Shown one piece after another: positions 33,981-45,762 of a stretch of 64,000 nt of DNA. Position numbers and translations under genes: made by a program. Position 1 is the stretch's first letter. Each line of letters begins with the position of its first letter. This DNA is from Micromonospora sp. CP22 (GTDB lineage Bacteria > Actinomycetota > Actinomycetes > Mycobacteriales > Micromonosporaceae), in the NCBI RefSeq assembly GCF_009712475.1, contig NZ_VCJO01000005.1, positions 313,850-377,849 on the forward strand, given 5' to 3'. Under the pieces are notes generated by a model, which had not been told where the DNA came from, ran no database searches, and saw only the letters and a program-made list of their open reading frames with translations.

Positions 33981-35459
33981 ATGGCAGTAGCGCCGCCCGA
34001 TAACGGCACGCCACCCGGCTCCGGTCAGCCACGCAACGGCTTCGACCGATACTTCGAGATCACAGCCCGCGGCTCCACGCTCACCCGCGAGCTACGCGGT
34101 GGCCTGGCCACCTTCTTCACGATGGCGTACATCGTGGTGCTCAATCCGCTCATCCTCGGCGGCGCCGTCGACGGAGACGGCAACACCCTGCCGATTCCCG
34201 CGATCGCGGCGGCCACCGCTCTGGTCGCGGGTCTGATGACCATCCTGATGGGCGTGGTCGGCCGGTTCCCCTTGGCGGTCGCTGCTGGCCTCGGCGTCAA
34301 CGCTCTGGTGGCGTACGAGATCGCCCCCGAGATGACCTGGGCCGACGCGATGGGCCTGGTGGTGATCGAAGGTCTGATCATCGCGGTGCTGGTGCTGACC
34401 GGGCTGCGTACCGCCGTGTTCCGCTCGGTGCCCACCCAGCTGAAGACGGCGATCGGGGTCGGCATCGGCCTGTTCCTCACCATCATCGGTCTGGTGGACG
34501 CCGGGTTCGTCCGGCGGATCCCGGACGAGGCGAACACCACCGTCCCGGTCGGCCTCGGCATCGGCGGCAAGCTGGTCAGCTGGCCGATGCTGGTCTTCGT
34601 GGTGGGCCTGCTGGTGACCCTGGTGCTGGTGGTACGCCGGGTGAAGGGCGCGATCCTGGTCGGCATCCTCGCCTCCACGGCGCTGGCCATGGTGGTGGAG
34701 GCGGTGGGCAACATCGGCCCGTCCTTCGTCGACGGTGCGCCGAACCCGAAGGGCTGGTCGCTGAACGTCCCGACGCTGCCGAGCAACCCGGTCGACGTGC
34801 CTGACCTGTCCCTGCTCGGGCAGTTCAACGTGCTGGGCTCGTGGGAGCGGGCCAGTTGGCTGGTCGTGCTGATGTTCATCTTCACCCTGCTCATCACCGA
34901 CTTCTTCGACACGATGGGCACGATGGTCGCCGTCGGTCAGGAGGGCGGCATGCTCGACGAGGAGGGCACCCCGCCGCGCACCAAGGAGATCCTGCTGGTC
35001 GACTCGATCGCGGCGGCCAGTGGTGGTGCGGCCAGCGTCTCCAGCAACACGTCGTACATCGAGAGTGCCGCCGGTGTCGCGGAGGGCGCCCGGACCGGGG
35101 TGGCCAACCTGGTCACCGGCGTGCTCTTCCTGCTGGCCATGTTCCTGGCGCCGTTGGTGGTGGTCGTACCGTTCGAGGCGGCGTCCGTGGCGCTGGTGGT
35201 GGTCGGCTTCCTGATGATGACGGCGGTGCGGACCATCGACTGGTCCGACTACGAGATCGCCATCCCGGCCTTCCTCACCATCGTGTTGATGCCGTTCACC
35301 TACTCGATCTCCAACGGGATCGGAGCCGGCCTGATCGTGTACGTGGTGGTCAAGCTGGCCAAGGGCAAGTCGCGGGAGGTTCACCCGCTGCTGTACGCGG
35401 TGGCGGCGCTGTTCGTGGTGTACTTCCTTCGCGGTCCGATCGAGGCGCTGCTCTTCTGA
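33981..35459 (+). CDS. NCS2 family purine/xanthine permease (AzgA-like)
   Basis: Integral membrane protein of 492 residues with 12-14 hydrophobic segments. RELRGGLATFFTMAYIVVLN is the hallmark of the AzgA branch of NCS2, and ITDFFDTMGTMVAVG and SSNTSYIESAAGVAEGARTG are further signatures near the substrate site. It should import hypoxanthine, guanine or adenine with protons. The ATG at 33981 has GAGG 6 bases upstream; a GTG at 33969 is possible. Confidence 0.92.
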   Translation: MAVAPPDNGTPPGSGQPRNGFDRYFEITARGSTLTRELRGGLATFFTMAYIVVLNPLILGGAVDGDGNTLPIPAIAAATALVAGLMTILMGVVGRFPLAVAAGLGVNALVAYEIAPEMTWADAMGLVVIEGLIIAVLVLTGLRTAVFRSVPTQLKTAIGVGIGLFLTIIGLVDAGFVRRIPDEANTTVPVGLGIGGKLVSWPMLVFVVGLLVTLVLVVRRVKGAILVGILASTALAMVVEAVGNIGPSFVDGAPNPKGWSLNVPTLPSNPVDVPDLSLLGQFNVLGSWERASWLVVLMFIFTLLITDFFDTMGTMVAVGQEGGMLDEEGTPPRTKEILLVDSIAAASGGAASVSSNTSYIESAAGVAEGARTGVANLVTGVLFLLAMFLAPLVVVVPFEAASVALVVVGFLMMTAVRTIDWSDYEIAIPAFLTIVLMPFTYSISNGIGAGLIVYVVVKLAKGKSREVHPLLYAVAALFVVYFLRGPIEALLF

Positions 35460-35575
35460 CTTGTCACCGGGCCGGGCGTGTGTGATCCACCGAACGCAGA
35501 TCGGCGCGCCCGGCCCGGAGCAGGGGAAACGTCAGGGTGAGCATGCTCATATCAGCTGCGGTTCGGTCAGCTACT

Positions 35576-35590
35576 TAGTTAGGCTAACTA
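35576..35590. promoter_or_regulatory. MarR-type operator palindrome
   Basis: TAGTTAG-G-CTAACTA is a perfect 7-1-7 inverted repeat ending 2 bases before the GTG start of the marR gene. AT-rich palindromes of this size at the start of a MarR gene are typical autoregulatory sites. A bound repressor here would block transcription or initiation of the marR-MFS unit. Confidence 0.75.
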
Positions 35591-35592
35591 TC

Positions 35593-36042
35593 GTGACGGA
35601 GCGGACGGTGACGGCTCAGAGCATGCCACCGGCGCAGCTGGCCCTTCAGCTGCGTGATGCGATCACCCGGTTGAACCGGCGGGTTCGACAGGCCCGACCG
35701 GTTGGTGACCTCACGGTCACCCAACTGTCCGCGCTCACCAGCCTTCGGCTGGCGGGCGCGCTCACGCCGCGGGAACTCGCCGACGTCGAACGGGTCCAGC
35801 CACCGACGATGACGAAGATCGTCGCGAAGCTGGAGGAGCGTGGCCTCGTGCAACGCACTCCACACCCGACCGACGGTCGGCAGGTCATCCTCGCGACGAC
35901 CGAGGGAGGACGGGCCGTGCTCGACCAGTTCGAGCGGGTCCGGGACGAGTGGCTGGCCCGCAGGCTGGCCGAGTTGAGCGACACAGACCGGAAGACGCTG
36001 CACCAAGCTGCGGAGATCCTGCAGAGAATCTCCCACGCCTGA
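35593..36042 (+). CDS. MarR family transcriptional regulator
   Basis: Protein of 149 residues. It has a winged helix-turn-helix with LTVTQLSALTSLRLAGALTP, PTMTKIVAKLEERGLVQRT (recognition helix) and the wing HPTDGRQVILATTEGGRAVL. It should act as a dimer that represses its own gene and the MFS transporter downstream, releasing on binding a small phenolic or drug ligand. A perfect palindrome lies just before the GTG start at 35593. A longer frame from 35461 would cover that operator and is unlikely. Confidence 0.9.
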   Translation: MTERTVTAQSMPPAQLALQLRDAITRLNRRVRQARPVGDLTVTQLSALTSLRLAGALTPRELADVERVQPPTMTKIVAKLEERGLVQRTPHPTDGRQVILATTEGGRAVLDQFERVRDEWLARRLAELSDTDRKTLHQAAEILQRISHA

Positions 36043-36046
36043 CGCC

Positions 36047-36065
36047 GCGCACACATGGTGTGCGC
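36047..36065. terminator. Short perfect hairpin between marR and MFS genes
   Basis: GCGCACAC-ATG-GTGTGCGC, an 8-bp stem with a 3-base loop, starts 4 bases after the marR stop and 59 bases before the MFS start. It may be a partial terminator, an mRNA-stabilising element or a second protein site. Confidence 0.5.
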
Positions 36066-36123
36066 CCCGCGCCGTGCCGTCCGTCGTTGACGACGCGTAC
36101 GACCGCGAGGAGGCGCACCAAGA

Positions 36124-37401
36124 GTGCAGGCAAGGCTGAGCACGATGTTCCAGTCGTTACAGGTCCGCAACTATCGGCTTTTCGCATTCGGGCAACTGGT
36201 CAAGTTGATCGGTGTCTGGATGATGTTCATCGCCCAGGACTGGCTGGTCCTCGAGCTTTCCGGTGACTCGGCGACCGCGCTCGGCGTGGTCGTCGCGCTC
36301 CAGTTCACCCCGGTGCTGCTGCTCACGCTGCTCTCCGGCCGGCTCGCCGACCGGTACGACAAGCGGATGCTCCTGTTCATCGCCAACGCGTTCTGGACCG
36401 TGCTGTCGCTGGCGATGAGCGTGCTGGTGCTCACCGGCCTGGTTCAGCTCTGGCACGTCTTCGTCTTCGCCGCGCTGCTCGGTGTGGCCAACGCGGTGGA
36501 GACCCCGGTGCGGCAGGCGTTCGTCTCCGAACTGGTCGGCATGTCGCTGCTGCCCAACGCGCTCTCGCTCAACGCGGCCGTGTTCAACTCGGCCCGGATC
36601 GTCGGTCCGGCCGTGGCGGGTCTGGCCATCGCCGTCTTCGACGTCGGGCCGGTCTTCCTGTTCACCGCGCTCAGCTCGATCGCACCGCTGGTCACGGTGA
36701 TCCGGATGCGTCCGGCCGAACTGCATCGGGATCCGCTGCCATCACGGGACGAACGGGCCGCCGCGACCGTGCTCGACGGGCTGCGCTACGTCGGTCGCCG
36801 CCCCGACCTCCTGCTGCCGATGGTGGTGATGTCGGTGATCGGGATGTCGTTGTTCAACTTCCAGTTGACGCTCGCGGCCCTGGCGAAGACCGTTTTCAAC
36901 ACCGGAGCGGCGTCGTTCGGCCTGTTCAGCACCACGCTGGCGGTCGGCGCGCTGATCGGTGCGCTGGCCGGGACCGGACGGCGTAGCCGACCCTCGGTCT
37001 GGTTGGTGCTGGGTGCCGCGATCGGCTGCGCCACCTTCGGCACGCTCGTCGGGCTCGCCCCGGCGTACTGGATGGTGGTCGCCCTGCTGCCGCTGACCGG
37101 CTTCTTCATGGTCTACTTCGCCCAGGCCGCGAACCAGCGGGTGCAGCTCGGCACCGACGCCGCGTTCCGGGGCCGGGTGATGGCCCTGTGGGTGCTGGTC
37201 TTCCTGGGTACCAATCCGGTCGGCGCACCGATCATCGGCTGGGTCGCGGAGACCTTCGGCGCCGGAGCCAGCATCTGGGCCGGTGGCCTGCTCTCGCTGA
37301 CCACCGCACTGCTCGCGTTGGCCTGGCAACTGCGCCGGGCCGGAGCCCGGCTGCGGTTCCAGGTCCTTCCGCTGCCCCGCTTCTACGTCACCGAGGTGTG
37401 A
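36124..37401 (+). CDS. MFS exporter in the MarR unit
   Basis: Protein of 425 residues with about twelve membrane segments. VRNYRLFAFGQLVKLIGVWM opens it, the MFS loop LLSGRLADRYDKRMLL lies between segments 2 and 3, and NQRVQLGTDAAFRGRVMALW is in the second half. This matches the DHA3/EntS-like drug exporters. Pairing with MarR suggests export of a toxic compound sensed by the regulator. The start is the GTG at 36124 (GAGGAGG about 15 bases upstream) or the ATG at 36145. Confidence 0.88.
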   Translation: MQARLSTMFQSLQVRNYRLFAFGQLVKLIGVWMMFIAQDWLVLELSGDSATALGVVVALQFTPVLLLTLLSGRLADRYDKRMLLFIANAFWTVLSLAMSVLVLTGLVQLWHVFVFAALLGVANAVETPVRQAFVSELVGMSLLPNALSLNAAVFNSARIVGPAVAGLAIAVFDVGPVFLFTALSSIAPLVTVIRMRPAELHRDPLPSRDERAAATVLDGLRYVGRRPDLLLPMVVMSVIGMSLFNFQLTLAALAKTVFNTGAASFGLFSTTLAVGALIGALAGTGRRSRPSVWLVLGAAIGCATFGTLVGLAPAYWMVVALLPLTGFFMVYFAQAANQRVQLGTDAAFRGRVMALWVLVFLGTNPVGAPIIGWVAETFGAGASIWAGGLLSLTTALLALAWQLRRAGARLRFQVLPLPRFYVTEV

Positions 37402-37465
37402 GCCGGGCGCGGCCGGATACGAAAACTCGGTGACGTTACGCTGCGCATCGGCATAGCTTCAACGG

Positions 37466-37963
37466 GTGGAGGTCCTACGCGTACTGCTGCTGGCTCTGGC
37501 GCTCGTCGCCGTGGTCTTCGTGCCGGTGCTGATCGCGCTGGCCATCGGCATCGACGGGGTCGTCGACCGACTGACCGGCGGGCGCCGAAGACAGCGTCAG
37601 GAGCGGCGTCTGATCGCCCGGCTGGACGAGGCCGCCGACGCGGAGGCGATCGCCGGGCGAATCGACCTCGAGGCGTTCGACCGCACCGACCGGCGACCAC
37701 TGGAGCAGATCGCCGCCGACCTGCGGTGTCTGCGTCGGGACCGGGTCGGTGGCAGCCGATCAGTCCTGTGGCACAGCGAGGTACTCGACGCGTACGACCA
37801 CCGGCTCAGCCTGGCCTGCCGGGCCTTGGGCATCAGCGAACATCTCGCCGAGTTGACCGGCCTCGACCGACAGATCGAACGGGTGCGGATCGAGGCCGAG
37901 TTGGACGCGGCCGGGCTACGGCTGCCGGTCAACCGCCCCGAGCAACCCGAACGGAACCGCTGA
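37466..37963 (+). CDS. Conserved hypothetical protein, single membrane anchor
   Basis: Protein of 165 residues. It has an N-terminal membrane segment (VLLLALALVAVVFVPVLIALAIGI), a basic stretch (GGRRRQRQERR) and a soluble helical domain (LEQIAADLRCLRRDR ... YDHRLSLACRALGI). It resembles unnamed actinobacterial proteins. GTGACG-N18-TAGCTT ends 6 bases before the GTG start, so transcription is probably leaderless. No function can be proposed. Confidence 0.75.
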   Translation: MEVLRVLLLALALVAVVFVPVLIALAIGIDGVVDRLTGGRRRQRQERRLIARLDEAADAEAIAGRIDLEAFDRTDRRPLEQIAADLRCLRRDRVGGSRSVLWHSEVLDAYDHRLSLACRALGISEHLAELTGLDRQIERVRIEAELDAAGLRLPVNRPEQPERNR

Positions 37964-37980
37964 CTGTCATCCTGTGACAG

Positions 37981-38610
37981 GTGCGACTCTTCACCGCGAT
38001 CTACCCGCCGGCCGAGGCCATCGCGCACCTGACCGCGCGGGTGGCCGGGTTACGCCTGGCGGCGGCCTCGGCGGCCGGCACCAACGTACGGCTGGCCGAT
38101 CCGACCCATGCCCACCTCACGCTCGCCTTCCTCGGTGAGGTCGATCCGGCGCGGCTGAGCGACGTACGGCAGGCCCTCGGGCTCGCTGTCGACGGTGCGC
38201 GTGCCGTGGTGGCGGCGGGACAGGGCGGCCCACCCGTCCTGCGGCTGGGTGGCGGCGGCCGGTTCGGCTGGGGCCGTGGCACCGTGCTCTGGGTCGACGT
38301 ACGCGGCGACGTCTCCGGCCTGGTGGCGCTGGCTGATGTCGTACGCGCCGCACTGGCCACGGCCCGGGTACCGTACGACGACAAGCCCTTCCGCCCGCAC
38401 CTGACCATCGCCCGCCCCGGTGACCGGATGACGCACGACGACATCGAGACGGACCTGGCGGCACTCGACAGCTACCTCGGGCCGCCCTGGCCAGCAACGG
38501 AACTGGTGCTGGCGCAGAGCCGACCCGGATCCCCGTCGCGTTACCACCGGCTCGCCGCCTGGCCGCTTGGAAGGCCGACGGCTGGCCGTGGCGGCCACGG
38601 GTCAGGATGA
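37981..38610 (+). CDS. thpR: RNA 2',3'-cyclic phosphodiesterase (2'-5' RNA ligase family)
   Basis: Protein of 209 residues with the two HxTx motifs of the 2H phosphoesterases: HAHLTLAFLGEV at about residues 41-52 and RPHLTIARPG at about 139-148. The start VRLFTAIYPPAEAIAHL is typical of ThpR. It would open 2',3'-cyclic phosphates; its RNA substrate in the cell is unclear. The end overlaps the convergent sepH gene by 9 bases. It starts 17 bases after the hypothetical protein upstream. Confidence 0.9.
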   Translation: MRLFTAIYPPAEAIAHLTARVAGLRLAAASAAGTNVRLADPTHAHLTLAFLGEVDPARLSDVRQALGLAVDGARAVVAAGQGGPPVLRLGGGGRFGWGRGTVLWVDVRGDVSGLVALADVVRAALATARVPYDDKPFRPHLTIARPGDRMTHDDIETDLAALDSYLGPPWPATELVLAQSRPGSPSRYHRLAAWPLGRPTAGRGGHGSG

Positions 38611-39684
38611 CTCGCGCGCCGCCGGGCCGCTGCCGAAGAGGACGTCGTCCCAGCTGGGGAGCCGCTTGCGCGGCTTGCCGCCGGCCTCGCTGGACTCGGT
38701 GGCACCACCGGTCGGCGCGTTCGTCCGGCGGGGCCGCAGCACCGCCAGCGAGGGCACGGCCGGAACCTCCTTGGGTGCGTCCGCGTCGTCGTCGAAGGCC
38801 GAACCCTGGCCACCCCCGAGCAGCGCCGCAGCACCCCCGGACACCGCCCGCTGACGCTGCGACTCCGAACCACCCGCGAGCGCGGCCGGCGAGCGCGATT
38901 CGAGACCGCGCCCCGAGGTCGAACCCAGCGGCCGGTCGAGGGAGGCGAGCAGGGCGTCACGACCGGCCCGGATCGGGTCACGACCCGAGCGCCCCGGCTC
39001 GGCGGGCGACGGCAGCCCGTGCCCACCCCGGCTTGGCTCGCCACGCGACGGGCCGGGCAGGGCGTGGCCGCCCCGCTCCGGTGCTGGTTCCTGACCGAGG
39101 ATCGGTGTCGGACGCTCGGCGCATAGGTATTGCGCCATGTCGTCGTGCGGGGTGACCGTCTGCCGGGTCTTGTCCAGATCCCAGGCCGCCTGGGCGGTGG
39201 CCTTGCCAGACGGCCAGGTGGCGACGATCCGCCAGGTGCCGTCGTCGCGACGCCACGCGTCCCAGGAGATCTTCTCGGTGTCGATCCCGTGCTGCGCGAG
39301 CCGACCGTTCACCACCTCGGCCAGCGGCGTCGGCTTCTCGGCACCCTTGAGCCGGGTCCGCCGCGCGTGCTGGGCGAGCATCGCACGCTCCTGGAGCACC
39401 GGCCCGGCGTAGCGGAGCACCCGGTCGACCGGGACGCCGGCGATCCGGGCGACGTCCTCAGCGGACTCGCCGGAGCGGATTCGGGCCTGGATGTCCCGAG
39501 GAGACAGGGAGGGCACCGGGTCGGCGGTGGCGGCTGCCACCGCGAGCGTGGGCGTGCCCGGCTCGGCTTGCAGCGCTCCGGCGACCCGCTCGTCCAACGG
39601 CAGGGCGAGCAGTCGCCCAACCTCGTCGGCGAGCACCAGGGCCTGGCCGTCCTCGGAGAGGGCGACGAAGCGTACTGGGCGCAT
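38602..39684 (-). CDS. sepH: Septation protein SepH
   Basis: Protein of 360 residues. The N-terminal DUF3071 domain is MRPVRFVALSEDGQALVLAD, with a helix-turn-helix-like stretch (DIQARIRSGESAEDVARIAG VPVDRVLRYAGP). A long Pro/Arg/Ser-rich disordered half follows, ending KRLPSWDDVLFG. In Streptomyces and mycobacteria SepH stimulates FtsZ assembly during septation, and the ending resembles its conserved C-terminal motif. GGAGG lies 8 bases before the ATG. It overlaps the end of thpR. Confidence 0.9.
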   Translation of the reverse strand: MRPVRFVALSEDGQALVLADEVGRLLALPLDERVAGALQAEPGTPTLAVAAATADPVPSLSPRDIQARIRSGESAEDVARIAGVPVDRVLRYAGPVLQERAMLAQHARRTRLKGAEKPTPLAEVVNGRLAQHGIDTEKISWDAWRRDDGTWRIVATWPSGKATAQAAWDLDKTRQTVTPHDDMAQYLCAERPTPILGQEPAPERGGHALPGPSRGEPSRGGHGLPSPAEPGRSGRDPIRAGRDALLASLDRPLGSTSGRGLESRSPAALAGGSESQRQRAVSGGAAALLGGGQGSAFDDDADAPKEVPAVPSLAVLRPRRTNAPTGGATESSEAGGKPRKRLPSWDDVLFGSGPAARESS

Positions 39685-39991
39685 CGCGTTGCCTCCGTCC
39701 CGCTTCGCTGGCCGTACGCCACGAGCCGACCACCCGGGGCGTTGCGCTCCACGGTACGCCCATCCGTCCCCGGGTGGGAGACGCCACGCCCGGGTAAGCG
39801 GCAGATCCGCTGCTCCGCCGCTGTTCGGCGGGTCAGCTGTCGACGGCGGACAGTGGTGTGGCGCACAGGCCGACGTGCTGCGGTGTCGCCCCGGTCCCCG
39901 GGGTACCGGAGGTCCATCCCCGACGTTCGTCCGGCCGGGCCCGGCACCCGATCGGGATGCCGGACCCGGGCCGCGACGACTGTCGGCGGTA
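39685..39991. other. 307-base intergenic stretch
   Basis: This lies between the sepH start and the serC stop; both genes are on the minus strand. It should hold the sepH promoter and perhaps a serC terminator. I see no RNA gene, repeat or credible ORF, and nothing I can name beyond GC-rich sequence. Confidence 0.5.
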
Positions 39992-42555
<2,564 letters not shown>

Positions 42556-42794
42556 CTCACTACTCCTGGTGTGTGGTCGGTGCGCCCGCCCGGGCTCGGT
42601 GTCCCGGCCCCGGCCGGGTGAGCGCCTTAGGCGACCCTCAGGGATGTGTTCGTGACATCTTGCCTGCTGGTGACCGGGTACGCGAGACGCTGTCGATGTG
42701 CTGCTGGCGACATCCCGCTTGCCGGGCCCCTCCGTACACCGATAAGACTGGGCCGGACGGGCTGGTCGCCGGGCGCTTATCGGCCCGACGGGAC

Positions 42795-43463
42795 ATGAGC
42801 GGGGACGTGATGGGGGACACACCGGTACCGGCCGGGATGCGGCACGAGTACGCCGCCGATTCCGGTCTGACGGAGAGCGAACTGGCCGCCGACTGGCACA
42901 CCCAGTTCGACAGGTGGTTCGCCGACGCGGTGGCCGCCGAGCTGCCCGAGCCGAACGCCATGGTCTTCGGCACCGCCGACGTCGCCGGGCGGCCGAGCGC
43001 GCGGACGGTGCTGCTCAAGGGGTACGACCCGGAGGGTTTCGTCCTGTTCACCAACTACGACTCCCGCAAGGGCGTCGAGGTGGCCGCCAACCCGTACGCC
43101 AGCCTGCTCTTTCCCTGGTTCCCGATGCAGCGGCAGGTGATCGTCGCCGGACGGGTGGAACGCGTCGACCGGGCGGAGACGGAGGCGTACTTCGCCAGTC
43201 GCCCGCGAGGCTCGCAGCTGGGGGCCTGGGCCAGCGCCCAGTCGTCGGTGCTGCCGGACCGGGCCGCCCTCGACGACGCGTACCGGGCCGCTGCGGAGCG
43301 GTTCGCCGACGTCGACCCGATCCCCGCGCCGCCGTACTGGGGCGGGCTGCGGGTGCGCCCCGACTCGGTCGAGTTCTGGCAGGGCCGGGCGAGTCGGCTG
43401 CACGACCGGCTGCGGTTCCGGCGTACCGGCGCGGACTGGCGTGTGGAGCGGTTGGCTCCGTGA
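42795..43463 (+). CDS. pdxH: Pyridoxamine 5'-phosphate oxidase
   Basis: FMN-dependent oxidase of 222 residues making PLP from PNP or [23 protein letters not shown] and [15 protein letters not shown] bind FMN, and [15 protein letters not shown] and WRVERLAP form the family C-terminus. The ATG at 42795 or 42810 starts it. Its stop overlaps the GTG of the next MFS gene. PLP made here is the cofactor of SerC, but the divergent arrangement does not show co-regulation. Confidence 0.93.
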   Translation: MSGDVMGDTPVPAGMRHEYAADSGLTESELAADWHTQFDRWFADAVAAELPEPNAMVFGTADVAGRPSARTVLLKGYDPEGFVLFTNYDSRKGVEVAANPYASLLFPWFPMQRQVIVAGRVERVDRAETEAYFASRPRGSQLGAWASAQSSVLPDRAALDDAYRAAAERFADVDPIPAPPYWGGLRVRPDSVEFWQGRASRLHDRLRFRRTGADWRVERLAP

Positions 43464-44800
43464 CCGTCGACACAGCCAACCGGCAGCGCGAGCAGCGCCG
43501 CTGGGCGATCGACCTGCGTCCGCTGCGGGTGCCGGCGTACCGGCGGATGTGGTTCGGCAACACCGTGGCGATGTTCGGTTTTCAGCTGACCGCAGTCGCC
43601 GTCCCGGTGGAGATGTACGCGCTGACCCGGGACTCGCTCTGGGTCGGCCTGCTCGGGGTCGCCGGTTTCGTGCCGTTGCTGGTCTTCGGGCTCTGGGGCG
43701 GGGCGGTGGCCGACGCCTGGGACCGGCGGCGGGTGCTGCTCGGCGGCTCGGCGCTGCTCTGGGCGTCGATGCTCGGGCTGCTCGGGCACGCACTGTTCGA
43801 CATCGGTAGCCCGGTGCTGCTGCTGGCGTTGGTCACCCTCCACTCGATCGCGTTCGCGATCAGCTCACCGGCGCGCAGCGCGATCCTGCCCCGACTGCTG
43901 CCGATGGAACTCGTGCCGGCCGGCGCCACCCTCAACTACACGACCTTCACGGGCGCGTCGGTGGTCGGGCCGCTGGCCGCCGGGCTGATCTTCGCGGCCT
44001 TCGGGACCGACCGGGGCCTGCCGATCGCGTACGCGATGGACGCGGTGCTCTTCACCGCGCTGGTGGTGGCCACCGTCCGGCTCCCGGCGATGCCGCCCGA
44101 GTCGAGTGTCGACGGCGAGGCGCGCCGGGGCGGGCTGCGCGGCGTGGTGGACGGTTTCCGTTACCTCGCCACCACGCCGGTGCTGCTGCTGTCCTTCGCC
44201 ATCGACCTGATCGCGATGATCCTGGCGATGCCCCGGGCGCTCTTCCCCGAGGTGGCGCAGGAGCGGTTCGGCGGGGACGGGGCGGTGGGTTGGCTGTTCA
44301 GCGCCATCGCGATCGGCGCGATGCTCGGTGGGCTCACCTCCGGTTGGATCAGCCGGCTCCGTCGGCAGGGCCTGGTGCTGGTGGTGGCCGTGGTGGGCTG
44401 GGGGCTCGCCATCGCGGCGGCGGGACTGGCCCGACAACTGTGGCTCATGGTGCTGCTGCTCGCCGTCGCCGGTGCGGCGGACCTGGTCAGCGCCGTGCTA
44501 CGGCAGTCGATGTTGCTGATCTACGCACCGGACCGGATGCGGGGTCGACTCCAGGGCGTCAACACCGTCGTGGTGGCCGGTGGTCCGCGCCTGGGCGATC
44601 TGCGGGCCGGGGCGATGGCGACCGGGTTCGGCAGCGGGGTGGCCTGGGTCGGTGGCGGTATCGCGGCGGCGCTGCTCGCGGTGTTGCTCGCCGTGGCCTT
44701 CCCGGCGCTGGCCCGCTACCGCCCGCCGACCGGGGAGGACAGGTCCGGACCTCAGGACAGCGACGGACCGCGTCCAGCGAAGGACGGCATCGGCGGCTAG
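43460..44800 (+). CDS. MFS transporter (EntS/DHA3-like)
   Basis: Protein of 446 residues with about twelve membrane segments. [20 protein letters not shown] opens it, and [20 protein letters not shown] is the loop 2-3 motif. [20 protein letters not shown] and [20 protein letters not shown] are typical of enterobactin-exporter-like MFS proteins. The GTG start overlaps the pdxH stop, so the genes are coupled. The substrate is unknown; possibly a siderophore or drug. The open frame starting at 42914 is only out-of-frame pdxH sequence. Confidence 0.9.
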   Translation: MTVDTANRQREQRRWAIDLRPLRVPAYRRMWFGNTVAMFGFQLTAVAVPVEMYALTRDSLWVGLLGVAGFVPLLVFGLWGGAVADAWDRRRVLLGGSALLWASMLGLLGHALFDIGSPVLLLALVTLHSIAFAISSPARSAILPRLLPMELVPAGATLNYTTFTGASVVGPLAAGLIFAAFGTDRGLPIAYAMDAVLFTALVVATVRLPAMPPESSVDGEARRGGLRGVVDGFRYLATTPVLLLSFAIDLIAMILAMPRALFPEVAQERFGGDGAVGWLFSAIAIGAMLGGLTSGWISRLRRQGLVLVVAVVGWGLAIAAAGLARQLWLMVLLLAVAGAADLVSAVLRQSMLLIYAPDRMRGRLQGVNTVVVAGGPRLGDLRAGAMATGFGSGVAWVGGGIAAALLAVLLAVAFPALARYRPPTGEDRSGPQDSDGPRPAKDGIGG

Positions 44801-44811
44801 GGTCTGGCGAC

Positions 44812-45741
44812 ATGGACAGCCGTGATCCGCTTCCCCTGTCGGGAGCGCAGTGGAGTATCTCAGCCGCCGGTCACGAGGCGGTCATCGTCGAGGTGGGTGG
44901 CGGGCTCCGCGCCTATCGTCAGGACGGGGTCGAGCATCTCGACGGGTACGCCACCGACGAGATGTGCCCGGGCTCTGCGGGGCAGGTGCTCGCGCCCTGG
45001 CCGAACCGGATCCGCGACGGCGTCTACACCTTCAACGGTCAGTCGAGGCAGTTGAACCTGACCGAACCGGAGCGGCACAACGCCATCCACGGCCTGGTGA
45101 ACTGGGCCTCCTGGCACCTGATCGCGCAGCGACCGGACGAGGTCACGGTCGGCTTGGACCTGCTGCCGCAGCCCGGGTACCCGTGGCCGTTGCGGCTGCG
45201 TACCCGGTGGAGTGTGGGCGCCGACGGGCTGCGCGCCGAGCACGAGGTGACCAACATCGGCACCGAGGCGGTGCCCTTCGGCTTCTCCGTCCACCCGTAC
45301 CTGCAGCTGCCGGGGGTGCCGGTGGAGGACATCGCGCTGCGGGTGCCCGGCCGGACCCGGTTGGTGTTGGACGGTCGGTTGCTGCCGGTCGGCGCGGCTG
45401 CGGTGGCCGGCACCGAGTACGACTACACCGAGCCGCGCCGCATCGGTGAAGCGGTGCTGGATCTCGCCTTCGGGCAGGTGATCCGGGACGCCGACGGCGG
45501 CTCTTCGGTGACGCTGACCGGGCCGGACACCTCGACCGGGCTGCGGCTCTGGGCCGACGAGCAGTTCGGCTGGTGGCAGGTGTACACCGGTGACACGCTG
45601 ACCGGCGAGCGGTTCCGCCGCTCGGTGGCGGTGGAGCCGATGACCTGCCCGCCGGACGCGTTCCGGTCCGGCCGGGACCTCATCACCCTGGCCCCGGGCG
45701 ACACCTGGCGCGGCGAATGGGGCATCCAACCCGGCGTCTGA
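44812..45741 (+). CDS. Aldose 1-epimerase family protein
   Basis: Protein of 309 residues of the galactose mutarotase fold. LAPWPNRIRDGVYTFNGQSR, ERHNAIHGLVNWASWHL (with the active-site His) and FGFSVHPYLQLPG (second His) match the bacterial aldose epimerase/YeaD-like group. It should interconvert sugar anomers; the exact sugar is open. TAGGGT, which also includes the stop of the MFS gene upstream, lies 8 bases before the ATG as a likely -10 box for a leaderless message. Confidence 0.9.
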   Translation: MDSRDPLPLSGAQWSISAAGHEAVIVEVGGGLRAYRQDGVEHLDGYATDEMCPGSAGQVLAPWPNRIRDGVYTFNGQSRQLNLTEPERHNAIHGLVNWASWHLIAQRPDEVTVGLDLLPQPGYPWPLRLRTRWSVGADGLRAEHEVTNIGTEAVPFGFSVHPYLQLPGVPVEDIALRVPGRTRLVLDGRLLPVGAAAVAGTEYDYTEPRRIGEAVLDLAFGQVIRDADGGSSVTLTGPDTSTGLRLWADEQFGWWQVYTGDTLTGERFRRSVAVEPMTCPPDAFRSGRDLITLAPGDTWRGEWGIQPGV

Positions 45742-45762
45742 GTACTCCGGGCCACCGCCCGG

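Noticed and set aside
34092..35384. 430-residue minus-strand frame
   Set aside because: It is antisense to the purine permease, His/Gln/Asp-rich with repeated HHQ-type runs, and has no domain.
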